The notes under the pieces are model-generated. The model was not told where the DNA came from, made no database searches, and saw only the letters and a program-made list of their open reading frames with translations. From contig JBILBA010000003.1 in assembly GCA_044353905.1 (NCBI GenBank), positions 32,647 to 96,646 of the forward strand: a DNA stretch of 64,000 nucleotides, written 5' to 3'. The position numbers and the translations under genes were made by a program. Below are positions 1 to 7,974 of the stretch, in pieces. Position 1 is the first letter of the stretch. Each line of letters starts with the position of its first letter. The DNA comes from MWH-TA3 sp044353905. Lineage in GTDB: Bacteria; Actinomycetota; Actinomycetes; Actinomycetales; Microbacteriaceae.

Positions 1-1477
1 CCACCACGGCACGGTCGGCCTGGAACTGGGCGAACGACTGTTCGAGAATGTCGCGCGCCGCGTTGCGACCGTAGCGTTCGATGAGGTTCACGGCCATGTT
101 GTAGGTCGGCACGAAACTCGAATACAGCGGATACGAGCGGCGCGACGCGAGCATGCCCAGCGCGTGAGGGTTCATGCCGTCGCGCCAGACAATCACCGAG
201 TGACCCTCGACGTCGATTCCTCGGCGTCCGGCTCGACCCGTCAATTGGGTGTACTCCCCCGGCGTGATGGCGACGCGCGATTCACCGTTGTACTTGTCCA
301 ACTTCTCGAGAACGACACTTCGGGCCGGCATGTTGATTCCGAGAGCGAGCGTCTCGGTCGCGAAGACAAGTTTGACGAGCTTGCGACGGAACAAGTGTTC
401 GACGATTTCTTTGAACACAGGGATCAATCCGGCGTGGTGCGAGGCGACTCCCGCCATGAGCGAGTCCTCCCACTCGTGAAAACCGAGAGACGACAGGTCG
501 TCGCCGGACAAGTGCGCGGTGCGATTCTCAATCACCGACCGAATCTCGTCCCGTTCTTCAACCGTGGTAAGAACCTCACCCGAAAACAGCACATCGCGGA
601 CGGCGTTGTCGCAGCCCTTTCGCGAAAAGATGAAGAAAATCGCGGGAAGCATCGTGTGATCGTCTAGAACTGACGCGATGTCGACGGGTGCCGAGCGGCG
701 CTCGCGGGAATCACCCGGGCGGGAACGGTTTCGAGGGAATGATCGACGACCGTGGCCGCCGCCGTTGTTTCCGCCAAATCGTTGCTGCCCACGTCCGAGA
801 CCCTGCACGTCACGATGGATTCTCGGTGGGTTCTGGAATTCGCCGCCGGGCTCGAACAGTTCGTACAGTTCTCCACGCGCATACACGTGCTGGAACAGTG
901 GGACGGGTCGGTCCTCGGACACGATGATGTCGGTGTGTCCGCGGACAGCGGCCAGCCACTCGCCGAATTCCTCCGCGTTCGAGACGGTCGCCGACAGCGA
1001 CACGATCGACACGTCTTGGGGCAAGTGAAGGATCACTTCTTCCCAGACGGGTCCGCGGAACTTGTCGGCCAAATAGTGCACTTCGTCCATCACGACGAAA
1101 CGAAGGTCTTTCAGCAGGTCGCTTTGGGCGTAGAGCATATTTCGCAGCACCTCGGTCGTCATGATGACGATGCGCGCGGTCGGGTTGATGCTCGTGTCGC
1201 CCGTCAGCAGACCCACTTCGTCGACACCGTAGATGGCCTGAAGGTCCTGGAATTTCTGGTTCGACAGCGCCTTCATCGGAGTCGTGTAGAACGTCTTGTC
1301 GGTCATCGTCTGCTGAGACAGATACACCGCATAGTCGGCGATAATCGTCTTCCCGGCACCGGTTGGCGCGGCGACAAGCACTCCCCTCCCCTTGTCGAGC
1401 GATTCACACGCCTCGATCTGGAAGGGATCGAGTGGGAACGGTTGCGAGCGACGGAATTCGTCGAGGGTGACCGACAC
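1..1477 (-). CDS. helY: DEAD/DEAH-box RNA helicase, HelY/Ski2-like (partial, C-terminus off the left edge)
   Basis: The first 492 residues of a superfamily 2 helicase are visible. The GTG start (1477-1475) shares one base with the tatC stop codon, and the N-terminus reads VSVTLDEFRRSQPFPLD. Walker A APTGAGKT lies at residues 37-44, the DEVH box at 130-133, a SAT motif follows, and the QLTGRAGRRGID motif VI lies further downstream. A low-complexity Gly/Arg/Asn-rich insert sits between the two RecA lobes. HelY-type proteins are the actinobacterial Mtr4/Ski2 relatives and are thought to unwind structured RNA; the substrate here is inferred from the family only. It is the last visible gene of the pafB-pafC-tatA-tatC-helY run, the same order as in mycobacteria. 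Confidence 0.9.
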   Translation of the reverse strand, partial: MSVTLDEFRRSQPFPLDPFQIEACESLDKGRGVLVAAPTGAGKTIIADYAVYLSQQTMTDKTFYTTPMKALSNQKFQDLQAIYGVDEVGLLTGDTSINPTARIVIMTTEVLRNMLYAQSDLLKDLRFVVMDEVHYLADKFRGPVWEEVILHLPQDVSIVSLSATVSNAEEFGEWLAAVRGHTDIIVSEDRPVPLFQHVYARGELYELFEPGGEFQNPPRIHRDVQGLGRGQQRFGGNNGGGHGRRSFPRNRSRPGDSRERRSAPVDIASVLDDHTMLPAIFFIFSRKGCDNAVRDVLFSGEVLTTVEERDEIRSVIENRTAHLSGDDLSSLGFHEWEDSLMAGVASHHAGLIPVFKEIVEHLFRRKLVKLVFATETLALGINMPARSVVLEKLDKYNGESRVAITPGEYTQLTGRAGRRGIDVEGHSVIVWRDGMNPHALGMLASRRSYPLYSSFVPTYNMAVNLIERYGRNAARDILEQSFAQFQADRAVV

Positions 1478-2241
1478 TACGCCAGCGCCTTGGCCGCTTT
1501 TGTGGCCTGGCGCTTGTCATGAATCCACGCGATGAAGGCGGCGAGGAAGTACAAACCCAACATCGGTATTGCGAGAAGGAACATCGAGACGACATCGGCG
1601 GCAGGGGTTGCCAGCGCCGTGAACGCCGTGATGCCGACGACGGCCCACCGCCAACCCTTAATGATCGACTTAGCCGACAGCACTCCCGTGAAGTTGAGCA
1701 GGACCAGGAAGACGGGAAGGACGAAACCGATTCCGATGGCGAGAACGAACTTGATCGAAAAGTCGAGGTAGTACTTCGCGGTGAGGAGGGTGGTCGACCC
1801 GTCTGGCGCGAAACCGGTCATCAGCTCGACGACGTGGGGAAACAGCCACCAGCCCGTCCCACAGCCCGCGAGGAACAGCGGAATCGCGGTGAGCAGAAAT
1901 CCGAACGCGAAGCGCCGTTCGCGACGGACGAGCGCCGGCGTGATGAACGACCAGATTTGCCAGAGCCAGATGGGGCTCGAGGCGACGATGCCGACGGTCA
2001 TGGCGATGGCAATCTTGGTGTCGAATGCTTCGGAAATCGAGGTGTAGTTGATCTGCGCGATACGGCCACTGTCGTTCGCGACATCCATGAGAGGTGCGGC
2101 GAGCAACGACCAGACGAAATCCGCGACGAAGAACCCACCGACGGATGCGGCGGCGATTGCCAGTGCCGCCTTGACGAGCCGACCTCGAAACTCGACGAGA
2201 TGCTGGCCGAGCGACATGCGCCTCTCGGAGTTTCGAGCCAT
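1477..2241 (-). CDS. tatC: Twin-arginine translocase subunit TatC
   Basis: This 254-residue polytopic membrane protein is the substrate-receptor subunit of the Tat pathway, which exports folded proteins carrying a twin-arginine signal. The cytoplasmic N-terminus contains the family HLVEFRGRL motif (residues 14-22), followed by about six hydrophobic segments. A charged tail with KRQATKAAKA ends the protein. The length is normal for TatC. It lies 2 nt downstream of tatA and overlaps helY by 1 nt, so the three genes are probably co-transcribed. No tatB is present here; in actinobacteria it is normally encoded elsewhere. Confidence 0.96.
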   Translation of the reverse strand: MARNSERRMSLGQHLVEFRGRLVKAALAIAAASVGGFFVADFVWSLLAAPLMDVANDSGRIAQINYTSISEAFDTKIAIAMTVGIVASSPIWLWQIWSFITPALVRRERRFAFGFLLTAIPLFLAGCGTGWWLFPHVVELMTGFAPDGSTTLLTAKYYLDFSIKFVLAIGIGFVLPVFLVLLNFTGVLSAKSIIKGWRWAVVGITAFTALATPAADVVSMFLLAIPMLGLYFLAAFIAWIHDKRQATKAAKALA

Positions 2242-2243
2242 TG

Positions 2244-2420
2244 TTACTTAGACGGCGTCTTCTTCGAGTCGTCGTCCTTGGGGGACGTCATCTCGTTCCG
2301 GAAAATCTTCAACGACTCGGCGAGGCTTTTCGCGAGGCCGGGGAGCTTGGGCGCTCCGAATACGAGAAGAATGACGACGAGAAGGATGAGGAAGTGCCAT
2401 CCGTTGAGGTTGCCGAGCAT
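2244..2420 (-). CDS. tatA: Sec-independent translocase protein TatA
   Basis: This is a 58-residue pore-forming Tat subunit. One N-terminal transmembrane helix (about residues 8-21, HFLILLVVILLVFG) is followed by the FGAPKLP hinge, an amphipathic helix (KLPGLAKSLAESLKIF) and a short charged tail ending KKTPSK. That is the classic TatA layout at the short end of the family range. It lies 38 bp downstream of pafC and 2 bp upstream of tatC. The ATG at 2420 is the only start that precedes the helix. Confidence 0.95.
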   Translation of the reverse strand: MLGNLNGWHFLILLVVILLVFGAPKLPGLAKSLAESLKIFRNEMTSPKDDDSKKTPSK

Positions 2421-2458
2421 GCTGAACTCCTTGCGTTGTGGTGACAGTCTATCGCTGA

Positions 2459-3445
2459 CTAGGCGTTTTTGGCGTACGCGTCGAGAGCGTTACGTGCGAA
2501 GCCGGCCACGGCCGAGCGCACGTCCCGTGGCCCCTCGACAACGGCGATGCCCGACAGAACGCTGATCATGCGGATTGCTGTTCCTTCGTGCGAAAACGGG
2601 AGGGTCAGTCGCTTGCGACCGCCGGTTTCGACCTGCTTGACTCCGGGGCGCAGATACGAGGCGATAAGCGGCAAGGACTCGGGGTCGATGACAATGTCGA
2701 CCAGAAGGTCGTCCTCGCTCTCGCTGAAAAGGGACGACGTCAGCGTCAGGGCGTCGATCGACCGCGGTTCGATGAGGGCCTCGAGCAATTCGAGGTCTTC
2801 CATGCTGTCCAGGTTGAACGTGCGAATGTCGTCACGCAGCAGGCAATACCCCTTAAGGTAACGCTGCCCACCATCGAGGTCTTGGCGGTACGGGTCGACC
2901 TCGCGCACCTCGCGTTCACCGCGGTTGCTGGTGTACGTGAAACGAACGCGCACGCCCTTTTCGATCGCGTCCTGGATGCGGTTGGCGCGAGGGTTGTCCG
3001 CATCGATTTCGACAGCGAAGGCGTCCGTGACCTGGTTCGTGTCGGTACCGCGCAGTTTGGCGACCAGTCCGTCGAACTCGGGGATCCGTCGGTAGTAGGG
3101 GTGCGCCTTGAGCAGTTCAAGACCCGCGAGGAAGACCGCGCGCTGCTTCGCGCTGAACGGAGCGGGGACGTGCATGACTTCGGCGACGGTGAGGATGATG
3201 ACCTCGTTCTCTTCGAACTCTGCCCAGTCGATGTTGAAGAGTTCGGTGTTGAAGTTGTAACGCGCCTCGTTCGCCCCACCGTCACAGGCGATGGTTTCGA
3301 CCGCATCGGTGACCTTCGCGGGCGTCGTGCCGAATTGTTTAGCAACCTCGGCGACGGTGACGGATCCGCGCAGAAGAACGAACGGCACGATGGCGAGGAA
3401 CAGGTTGAGGCGGTCACGAGCGCTATCTCCGGTTGGCCTAGGCAT
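2459..3445 (-). CDS. pafC: WYL-domain transcriptional activator PafC
   Basis: This is the 328-residue partner of PafB. It has an N-terminal winged helix-turn-helix (SVTVAEVAKQFGTTPAKVTD, about residues 30-50), a central WYL domain with the GQRYLKGYCLLRDDIRTF segment, and a C-terminal WCX extension. In mycobacteria PafB-PafC activates the LexA/RecA-independent DNA-damage regulon. The ATG at 3445 gives an 8-bp overlap with pafB, which implies translational coupling. The frame stays open upstream to 3622, but that stretch is inside pafB and does not resemble PafC. Confidence 0.9.
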   Translation of the reverse strand: MPRPTGDSARDRLNLFLAIVPFVLLRGSVTVAEVAKQFGTTPAKVTDAVETIACDGGANEARYNFNTELFNIDWAEFEENEVIILTVAEVMHVPAPFSAKQRAVFLAGLELLKAHPYYRRIPEFDGLVAKLRGTDTNQVTDAFAVEIDADNPRANRIQDAIEKGVRVRFTYTSNRGEREVREVDPYRQDLDGGQRYLKGYCLLRDDIRTFNLDSMEDLELLEALIEPRSIDALTLTSSLFSESEDDLLVDIVIDPESLPLIASYLRPGVKQVETGGRKRLTLPFSHEGTAIRMISVLSGIAVVEGPRDVRSAVAGFARNALDAYAKNA

Positions 3446-4406
3446 GATCGTCCGCCAGCCTTTCGAGCCGTGTGATGACGGCGTCACGCAACGACAACGG
3501 CGACAACACAATCGCTTCGGCGCCGTATTCGCAGAGTTCGTCAGCAAGGACCGCTTCGTCCAGATAGTGAATCGTGTAGGTGTCGCCGTCAATCGTGGTG
3601 CTGCGACGGTTCGAGAGGGCAACAGACGCTTTGGTGCCGGGCGTCACACGAATCGTCGCCTCGAGGGAATCCCAGAGCTCGTTGAGGTGCTCGATGAACA
3701 GCCCAGCTGCACGCGTGTCCGGTTTCTGCGCGGGCGTGGCCTGCGAAACGGGCGACACCTTGCCCACGATGCGACGTAAAAGGAAGGTGCGTTCCGCCGC
3801 GCGGTCGTGATCGAACGCGAGCAAGTGCCAGCGACCGTCGTAGTTGACAACCGACAGCGGTGTGACGGTTCGGACCTCGTATTTCGCCTGGCCGGGCTTG
3901 AGGTACGGGAAGCGAACAACCTGGTTCTTGGTAATCGCCGTTGCAATCTTCGGATATGCCGCATCGTGAGTGTCGATGCGCGGAGCGAGGTTGGCTGCCG
4001 CGGAATCGACACCATCGGCCGCCAACAGTCGGAGTCGAGCCTCGCTCGCTTCGACCGAGTGTGCGCTTTCGCTCCAGACGGCGCTCGCCGCGGTCAACAA
4101 GGACAATTCGGCGGCACTGAACGAGAACGTGTATTCGTCGGACGGGACGAAATAGACCGCGTCCGCGGGGTTCTCTGGTTCCGACGTTTTCAGCGGGATG
4201 CCCATCGACTTGAGTTCTTCTTTGTCGCGCTCGAACTTTTTGTTCAGCGAGTCGGTCGCGCCGGTTTCACCGAACTCGTCGCGGTAACCGCGAACGTTCT
4301 TGAAAATGTCGGCTTTGGACATTCCGCGGTCGGACGGAAGAAGCGCGAGGAGAAGGCAGAAGAGTCGCTCTTCTGCCGAGACCACCGCGTCGAATCTGTC
4401 CACCAC
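3438..4406 (-). CDS. pafB: WYL-domain transcriptional activator PafB
   Basis: This 322-residue protein has an N-terminal HTH (about residues 28-75, MSKADIFKNVRGYRDEF) and a WYL domain with NYDGRWHLLAFDHDR around residue 190. With PafC it forms the sensor-activator of the second, LexA-independent actinobacterial DNA-damage response. The start is the first of two tandem GTG codons, with a TAGAGT hexamer 6 nt upstream, so a leaderless message is likely. In mycobacteria pafA, the Pup ligase gene, lies directly upstream; here the upstream neighbour is the FKBP gene. Confidence 0.9.
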   Translation of the reverse strand: MVDRFDAVVSAEERLFCLLLALLPSDRGMSKADIFKNVRGYRDEFGETGATDSLNKKFERDKEELKSMGIPLKTSEPENPADAVYFVPSDEYTFSFSAAELSLLTAASAVWSESAHSVEASEARLRLLAADGVDSAAANLAPRIDTHDAAYPKIATAITKNQVVRFPYLKPGQAKYEVRTVTPLSVVNYDGRWHLLAFDHDRAAERTFLLRRIVGKVSPVSQATPAQKPDTRAAGLFIEHLNELWDSLEATIRVTPGTKASVALSNRRSTTIDGDTYTIHYLDEAVLADELCEYGAEAIVLSPLSLRDAVITRLERLADDHA

Positions 4407-4412
4407 AACGCC

Positions 4413-4418
4413 ACTCTA
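4413..4418 (-). promoter_or_regulatory. Predicted -10 element of pafB (leaderless)
   Basis: TAGAGT followed by a 6-nt spacer and the GTG start at 4406. This geometry puts the transcription start at or next to the start codon. No convincing -35 was seen. Confidence 0.5.
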
Positions 4419-4461
4419 ATTGGCGCAACTCGCCAAATCGTGACATTTCCTTGTGGCGAAA

Positions 4462-5421
4462 CTAATTTGTTCCGAGAATGTCGATGACAAAGATCATTGT
4501 CGCGTTGGCGGGGATGCTCGATGGTTCCTGTCCGGCCGGGTAACCCTCCGACGGCGGAATCACTACCAGCACACGAGATCCGATTGTCTGTCCGATCAGC
4601 GCCTTGGCGAAGCCCGGTACAACGCCGACGCCGGCGTTGTCGACGAAGGACTGCGCAACGAGGTCCGCTGGTTGGTTCGCGTCCCACGAGGAATCGAAAA
4701 CTGCGCCACCCCAGATAACACCCGTGTAGTGGGCGACGACCGTCTGGCCTTCGGAAATCTGAGGCCCGTCACCCTTGGTCAGTGTCGAGATACGCAATTC
4801 GGTCGGAGGAGCAATGTCGGGCACCGCGATGCCGGGGCGACCGCCCGGAGCGCTCGTGACGGCGGGCATGCCGTCCTGGGCTAACTGCGGAAGTCCCCGA
4901 GACGAACCCGGATAAGCGTTAATGACATCGAACACGACAACGACGGTGGTGTTCGGATCGGTGCCGCTGCCGCTGGTGGCGTCGAAAATCTCTCCGGCCG
5001 TACCGGTCAGCGTGAATCGTTCACCAGCTCGGTGACACAGGAACGCGTCGCTCAGTGCACTCGACCCTGCCGTGACGGGAATTCGCTGTGAGGCAGCATT
5101 ATTCGCCCCATAAGCCGTGGCGGTGAGGACTTCCTTTTCTGAGCCGAATACAGTCGCCTCGAAATCGACGTAATAACCCGATTCGATGACGTCACCCGAT
5201 CCCGGAGTCACCGTTGACGTGCTCGCGTCACGGCCGACGAACGGCGTGGGGAAATCGACAATCGGTGTAGAGCCGAAGGGTCCGGACACCGACACAAGGT
5301 TCGCCGAGCCATCACCGAACGGGTTTGCGCACGAGCCGGCCGCGGGTGAGCACCCAACGAGGGCGACAGCGGACAGACTGGCGGCAAGTGCCAAAGCAAC
5401 GGGACGAGCTGTGAAACGCAC
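4462..5421 (-). CDS. FKBP-type peptidyl-prolyl isomerase lipoprotein
   Basis: This is a 319-residue secreted lipoprotein. The signal peptide MRFTARPVALALAASLSAV ends in the lipobox LVGC with Cys24. The C-terminal domain (about residues 210-319) is a recognisable FKBP fold: GDGPQISEGQTVVAHYTGV, then VFDSSW, VVPGFAKALIGQTIGSRV and IPPSEGYP. The middle region (about 45-195) looks like a second, degenerate FKBP repeat. The likely role is protein folding outside the membrane. The GTG at 5421 was chosen because AAAGAGG precedes it and it begins the signal peptide. The gene sits where the Pup-proteasome genes lie in relatives. Confidence 0.88.
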   Translation of the reverse strand: MRFTARPVALALAASLSAVALVGCSPAAGSCANPFGDGSANLVSVSGPFGSTPIVDFPTPFVGRDASTSTVTPGSGDVIESGYYVDFEATVFGSEKEVLTATAYGANNAASQRIPVTAGSSALSDAFLCHRAGERFTLTGTAGEIFDATSGSGTDPNTTVVVVFDVINAYPGSSRGLPQLAQDGMPAVTSAPGGRPGIAVPDIAPPTELRISTLTKGDGPQISEGQTVVAHYTGVIWGGAVFDSSWDANQPADLVAQSFVDNAGVGVVPGFAKALIGQTIGSRVLVVIPPSEGYPAGQEPSSIPANATMIFVIDILGTN

Positions 5422-5443
5422 GGGGACCTCTTTCGACAGGGTA

Positions 5444-5449
5444 AGTCTA
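5444..5449 (-). promoter_or_regulatory. Predicted -10 element of the FKBP gene
   Basis: TAGACT whose first three bases are the trmI stop codon. The GTG start is 22 nt downstream, leaving a leader of about 15 nt that contains the AAAGAGG Shine-Dalgarno. Confidence 0.45.
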
Positions 5450-6424
5450 TTCGCCGAGTCGCCGAGCGTTCTCGGCAAGCGCTTCGGCATCACGAACGGC
5501 ACGGCGCAAGCGCTTTTCGGACTGTTCGCGATCGCCCACCGCGCCGGGAGTCCACGTTTCGATGTCGGAATCCTCGAATTCGGGTTTGGTTCGGCGCTGT
5601 GCTTTCGGCGGGACGACTCCGGGCGACAAGCGGCGGCTCGTGACGAGGAAGCCGGTGTGCGCGACCATGCGGTGGTCCGGGCGAACAGCGAGCCCTTCAA
5701 CGTGCCAGCCGCGAACGAGCGTCTCGGTTGACTCAGTGCGAGTGAAACCGCCGTGGTGGCGAATTGCTTCGACGGTCCGGGACATCTGCGTGACGGTAGC
5801 GACGTAACAGACCATGACGCCACCGGGTGCCAGAATCTCGGCAACCGCATCCACGCACTCCCACGGAGCCAACATGTCGAGCACGACTCGGTCGACCTCG
5901 CCCGCGGCGAATGCGCTGGGCAGAGACTCGACGAGATCCCCGACGATGATGCGGTGGTTGGTCGGCTTGTCGCCGAAATACGCCTCGATGTTGGATGCTG
6001 CGATGTCGGCGAACTCCTCGCGGCGTTCGAACGACGTCACCGAGCCGGTCTCCCCCACTGCTTGCAGCAGCGCCAGGCTCAGGGCGCCGCTACCGACGCC
6101 GGCCTCGACGACGACCGCGCCTGGGAAGATGTCACCGAACGTGACGATGTGCGCTGCGTCCTTGGGATACACAATTGCGGCACCGCGCGGCATCGACATC
6201 GCGAAATCGGTCAACAACGGGCGGAATGCGAGGTATTCGGTGCCGTGTGAATTGGCGACAACGGAACCGTCGGTCAGCCCGATCATGGTGTCGTGCGCCA
6301 GCACGCCCCGGTGGGAGTGCAGTTCACCGCCCTCGACGAGCGAGACGGTGTGATGACGACCCTTTTCGTCGGTCAGTTGGACGCGGTCGCCCCACTGGAA
6401 CGGACCACGGCGAGGTCGTTTCAC
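5447..6424 (-). CDS. trmI: tRNA (adenine-58-N1)-methyltransferase TrmI
   Basis: This 325-residue enzyme makes m1A58 in the T-loop of tRNAs using S-adenosylmethionine. The N-terminal GPFQWGDRV domain is followed by a Rossmann methyltransferase with the AdoMet loop EAGVGSGAL (residues 107-115) and VLDMLAPWE, which holds the catalytic-site Asp. The C-terminal tail after about residue 275 is charged and variable. It overlaps the HAD gene by 4 bp (ATGA), so the two are co-translated. The gene neighbours the proteasome locus in mycobacteria as well. Confidence 0.93.
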   Translation of the reverse strand: MKRPRRGPFQWGDRVQLTDEKGRHHTVSLVEGGELHSHRGVLAHDTMIGLTDGSVVANSHGTEYLAFRPLLTDFAMSMPRGAAIVYPKDAAHIVTFGDIFPGAVVVEAGVGSGALSLALLQAVGETGSVTSFERREEFADIAASNIEAYFGDKPTNHRIIVGDLVESLPSAFAAGEVDRVVLDMLAPWECVDAVAEILAPGGVMVCYVATVTQMSRTVEAIRHHGGFTRTESTETLVRGWHVEGLAVRPDHRMVAHTGFLVTSRRLSPGVVPPKAQRRTKPEFEDSDIETWTPGAVGDREQSEKRLRRAVRDAEALAENARRLGE

Positions 6425-7080
6425 GCACGCGCCTTAGCGAAGACCTCGCGGATGTGAGACACGTCACGGCCGACCATCGTGTGCCAGATGGTGTAGTTCT
6501 CGCTCTCGGGAAGAGGGACGTGCAGCGGAAGCGCGATAGTGACAGCACCCGAGGCAACAGCGCTCTCGTTTCCCGGCACGGAATCCTCCATTGCGACACA
6601 ATCGCGCGGGGACACACCGACGAGCGCGGCTCCCATTTGGTAGGGCTCGGGGTGCGGTTTCGAATGCGTCACGTCTTCGCCGCAGATGACCCCAGCGAAA
6701 AGGCCCACCTCGTCCGCAACGAAGTTTGCGGTCGTGCGATACGACATCGTCACGATGACCTGCGGAATCCCCGCGTCGTGGATGCTGCGAATGAGTTCGA
6801 GCGCTCCGGGTCGCCACGGAATCTGTTGCGCGTTCATCACGTCGACCTCGTCGACCATGCGCTTGACAATGGCGTCCACGGACATGTCAACACCGCACTT
6901 CTGCAGATGTTCCGCTGCATTGGTCAAACCCGCACCAATCAGGGCGAAACCGTCGGCCTCGGACCACGTGCCACCGAACTCTTCGACGAGGCGCTGCTCG
7001 GACAACAGCCAGTACGGCTCGGAGTCGACAATCGTCCCGTCAAGGTCCCACAACACGGCCTGGGGGTTCGTCGCACTCAC
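6421..7080 (-). CDS. HAD-superfamily phosphatase (beta-phosphoglucomutase-like)
   Basis: This is a 219-residue HAD hydrolase. Motif I is WDLDGT, with nucleophile Asp12 and Asp14. A helical cap resembling beta-phosphoglucomutase/GS1-type phosphatases follows, then motif II (VIVTMS), a conserved Lys (SKPHPEPY) and the acidic motif AMEDSVPG. The substrate is unknown; sugar phosphates are typical of the subfamily. The GTG at 7080 has TAGACT 7 nt upstream. It is the first gene of the HAD-trmI-(FKBP) unit and diverges from the PAC2 gene. Confidence 0.88.
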   Translation of the reverse strand: MSATNPQAVLWDLDGTIVDSEPYWLLSEQRLVEEFGGTWSEADGFALIGAGLTNAAEHLQKCGVDMSVDAIVKRMVDEVDVMNAQQIPWRPGALELIRSIHDAGIPQVIVTMSYRTTANFVADEVGLFAGVICGEDVTHSKPHPEPYQMGAALVGVSPRDCVAMEDSVPGNESAVASGAVTIALPLHVPLPESENYTIWHTMVGRDVSHIREVFAKARA

Positions 7081-7087
7081 GTCGTTG

Positions 7088-7093
7088 AGTCTA
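7088..7093 (-). promoter_or_regulatory. Predicted -10 element of the HAD gene (leaderless)
   Basis: TAGACT, a 7-nt spacer, then the GTG start at 7080. Confidence 0.5.
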
Positions 7094-7131
7094 GACGCGT
7101 CTATTGTTAATGATGTACAGGAAGGTCGTCG

Positions 7132-7974
7132 ATGTCAGTGTTCTCTGCGAAAACGGGTCGTCCGTTGATCGTTGCCTTCGAGGGCTGGAACGACGCCGGA
7201 GACGCCGCCACGAGCGCGGTTCGCGCGGTCATCGCACGCTACGCGCTTGACTCGACGTTCTCGGTCGACACCGAGGTCTACTACGACTACCAGCAGGTCC
7301 GTCCGACCATCGAATTCACGCCCGACGAGGGGCGTCGAATCAACTGGCCGACCGCAACGCTGTTCTCCCCCACCGACATTTCGACGAGCGTCCACGTGTT
7401 GCTCGGAACCGAACCGTCGCGGTCGTGGCCCACGTTCGCGGCGACGTTCCTCGACGAAGCGCTCGCGGCCGACATCACGGGTGTCATTGTGGTGGGGGCG
7501 GCGCTCGCCGAAGTTCCTCACACCCGCCCAATCGAGGTGGGCAAGACGAGCGACAACGCGCAGGTGCGCGAAACGTTGGACTGCGAGCGTTCGCAGTACG
7601 AGGGCCACATCGGCATCACGACGGTGATCGCGCAGTTCGCTGAGCAGGTCGGCATTCCCACAGTGTCGTTGTGGGCGGGTGTCCCCCACTATGCGCTTCA
7701 CTCGCCGTCGCCCAAGGTGACGCTGTCGCTTGTGACCGAACTGAACTCGATCGCCGATCTCGACATCGACCTCGACGAATTCGAGGCGCAGGCGAAGGAG
7801 TGGGAAGAGTCGGTCGACGAAATCGCCGAGGGCGACGAGGACATGAGCGATTACATTGCGCGACTCGAAGAAGACCGCGATGCGGCGACGGGCCCCGAGG
7901 CGTCGGGCGACGCGATTGCCGCCGAGTTCGAAGAGTTTTTGCGCAAGAGCGACGAAGGCCCGAAAGGCCCCTAG
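7132..7974 (+). CDS. PAC2 (proteasome assembly chaperone-like) family protein
   Basis: This 280-residue protein has the PAC2-family N-terminus (RPLIVAFEGWNDAGDAATSA) and core (VIVVGAALAEVPHTRP, VGIPTVSLWAGVPHYAL). The C-terminal 70 residues are strongly acidic and probably helical. The family is named after a eukaryotic proteasome chaperone; the bacterial function is not established. In mycobacteria a PAC2 gene also lies downstream of the proteasome locus. An AGGAAGG Shine-Dalgarno precedes the ATG. Its stop codon interlocks with that of uppP. Confidence 0.85.
   Translation: MSVFSAKTGRPLIVAFEGWNDAGDAATSAVRAVIARYALDSTFSVDTEVYYDYQQVRPTIEFTPDEGRRINWPTATLFSPTDISTSVHVLLGTEPSRSWPTFAATFLDEALAADITGVIVVGAALAEVPHTRPIEVGKTSDNAQVRETLDCERSQYEGHIGITTVIAQFAEQVGIPTVSLWAGVPHYALHSPSPKVTLSLVTELNSIADLDIDLDEFEAQAKEWEESVDEIAEGDEDMSDYIARLEEDRDAATGPEASGDAIAAEFEEFLRKSDEGPKGP

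Noticed and set aside
855..870. CGAACAGTTCG inside helY as a LexA box
   Set aside because: Spacer between GAAC and GTTC is wrong for an SOS box, and it lies within coding sequence.
1519..2565. 348-codon plus-strand frame across tatC, tatA and pafC
   Set aside because: Antisense shadow of three recognisable genes; highly charged, low-complexity product.
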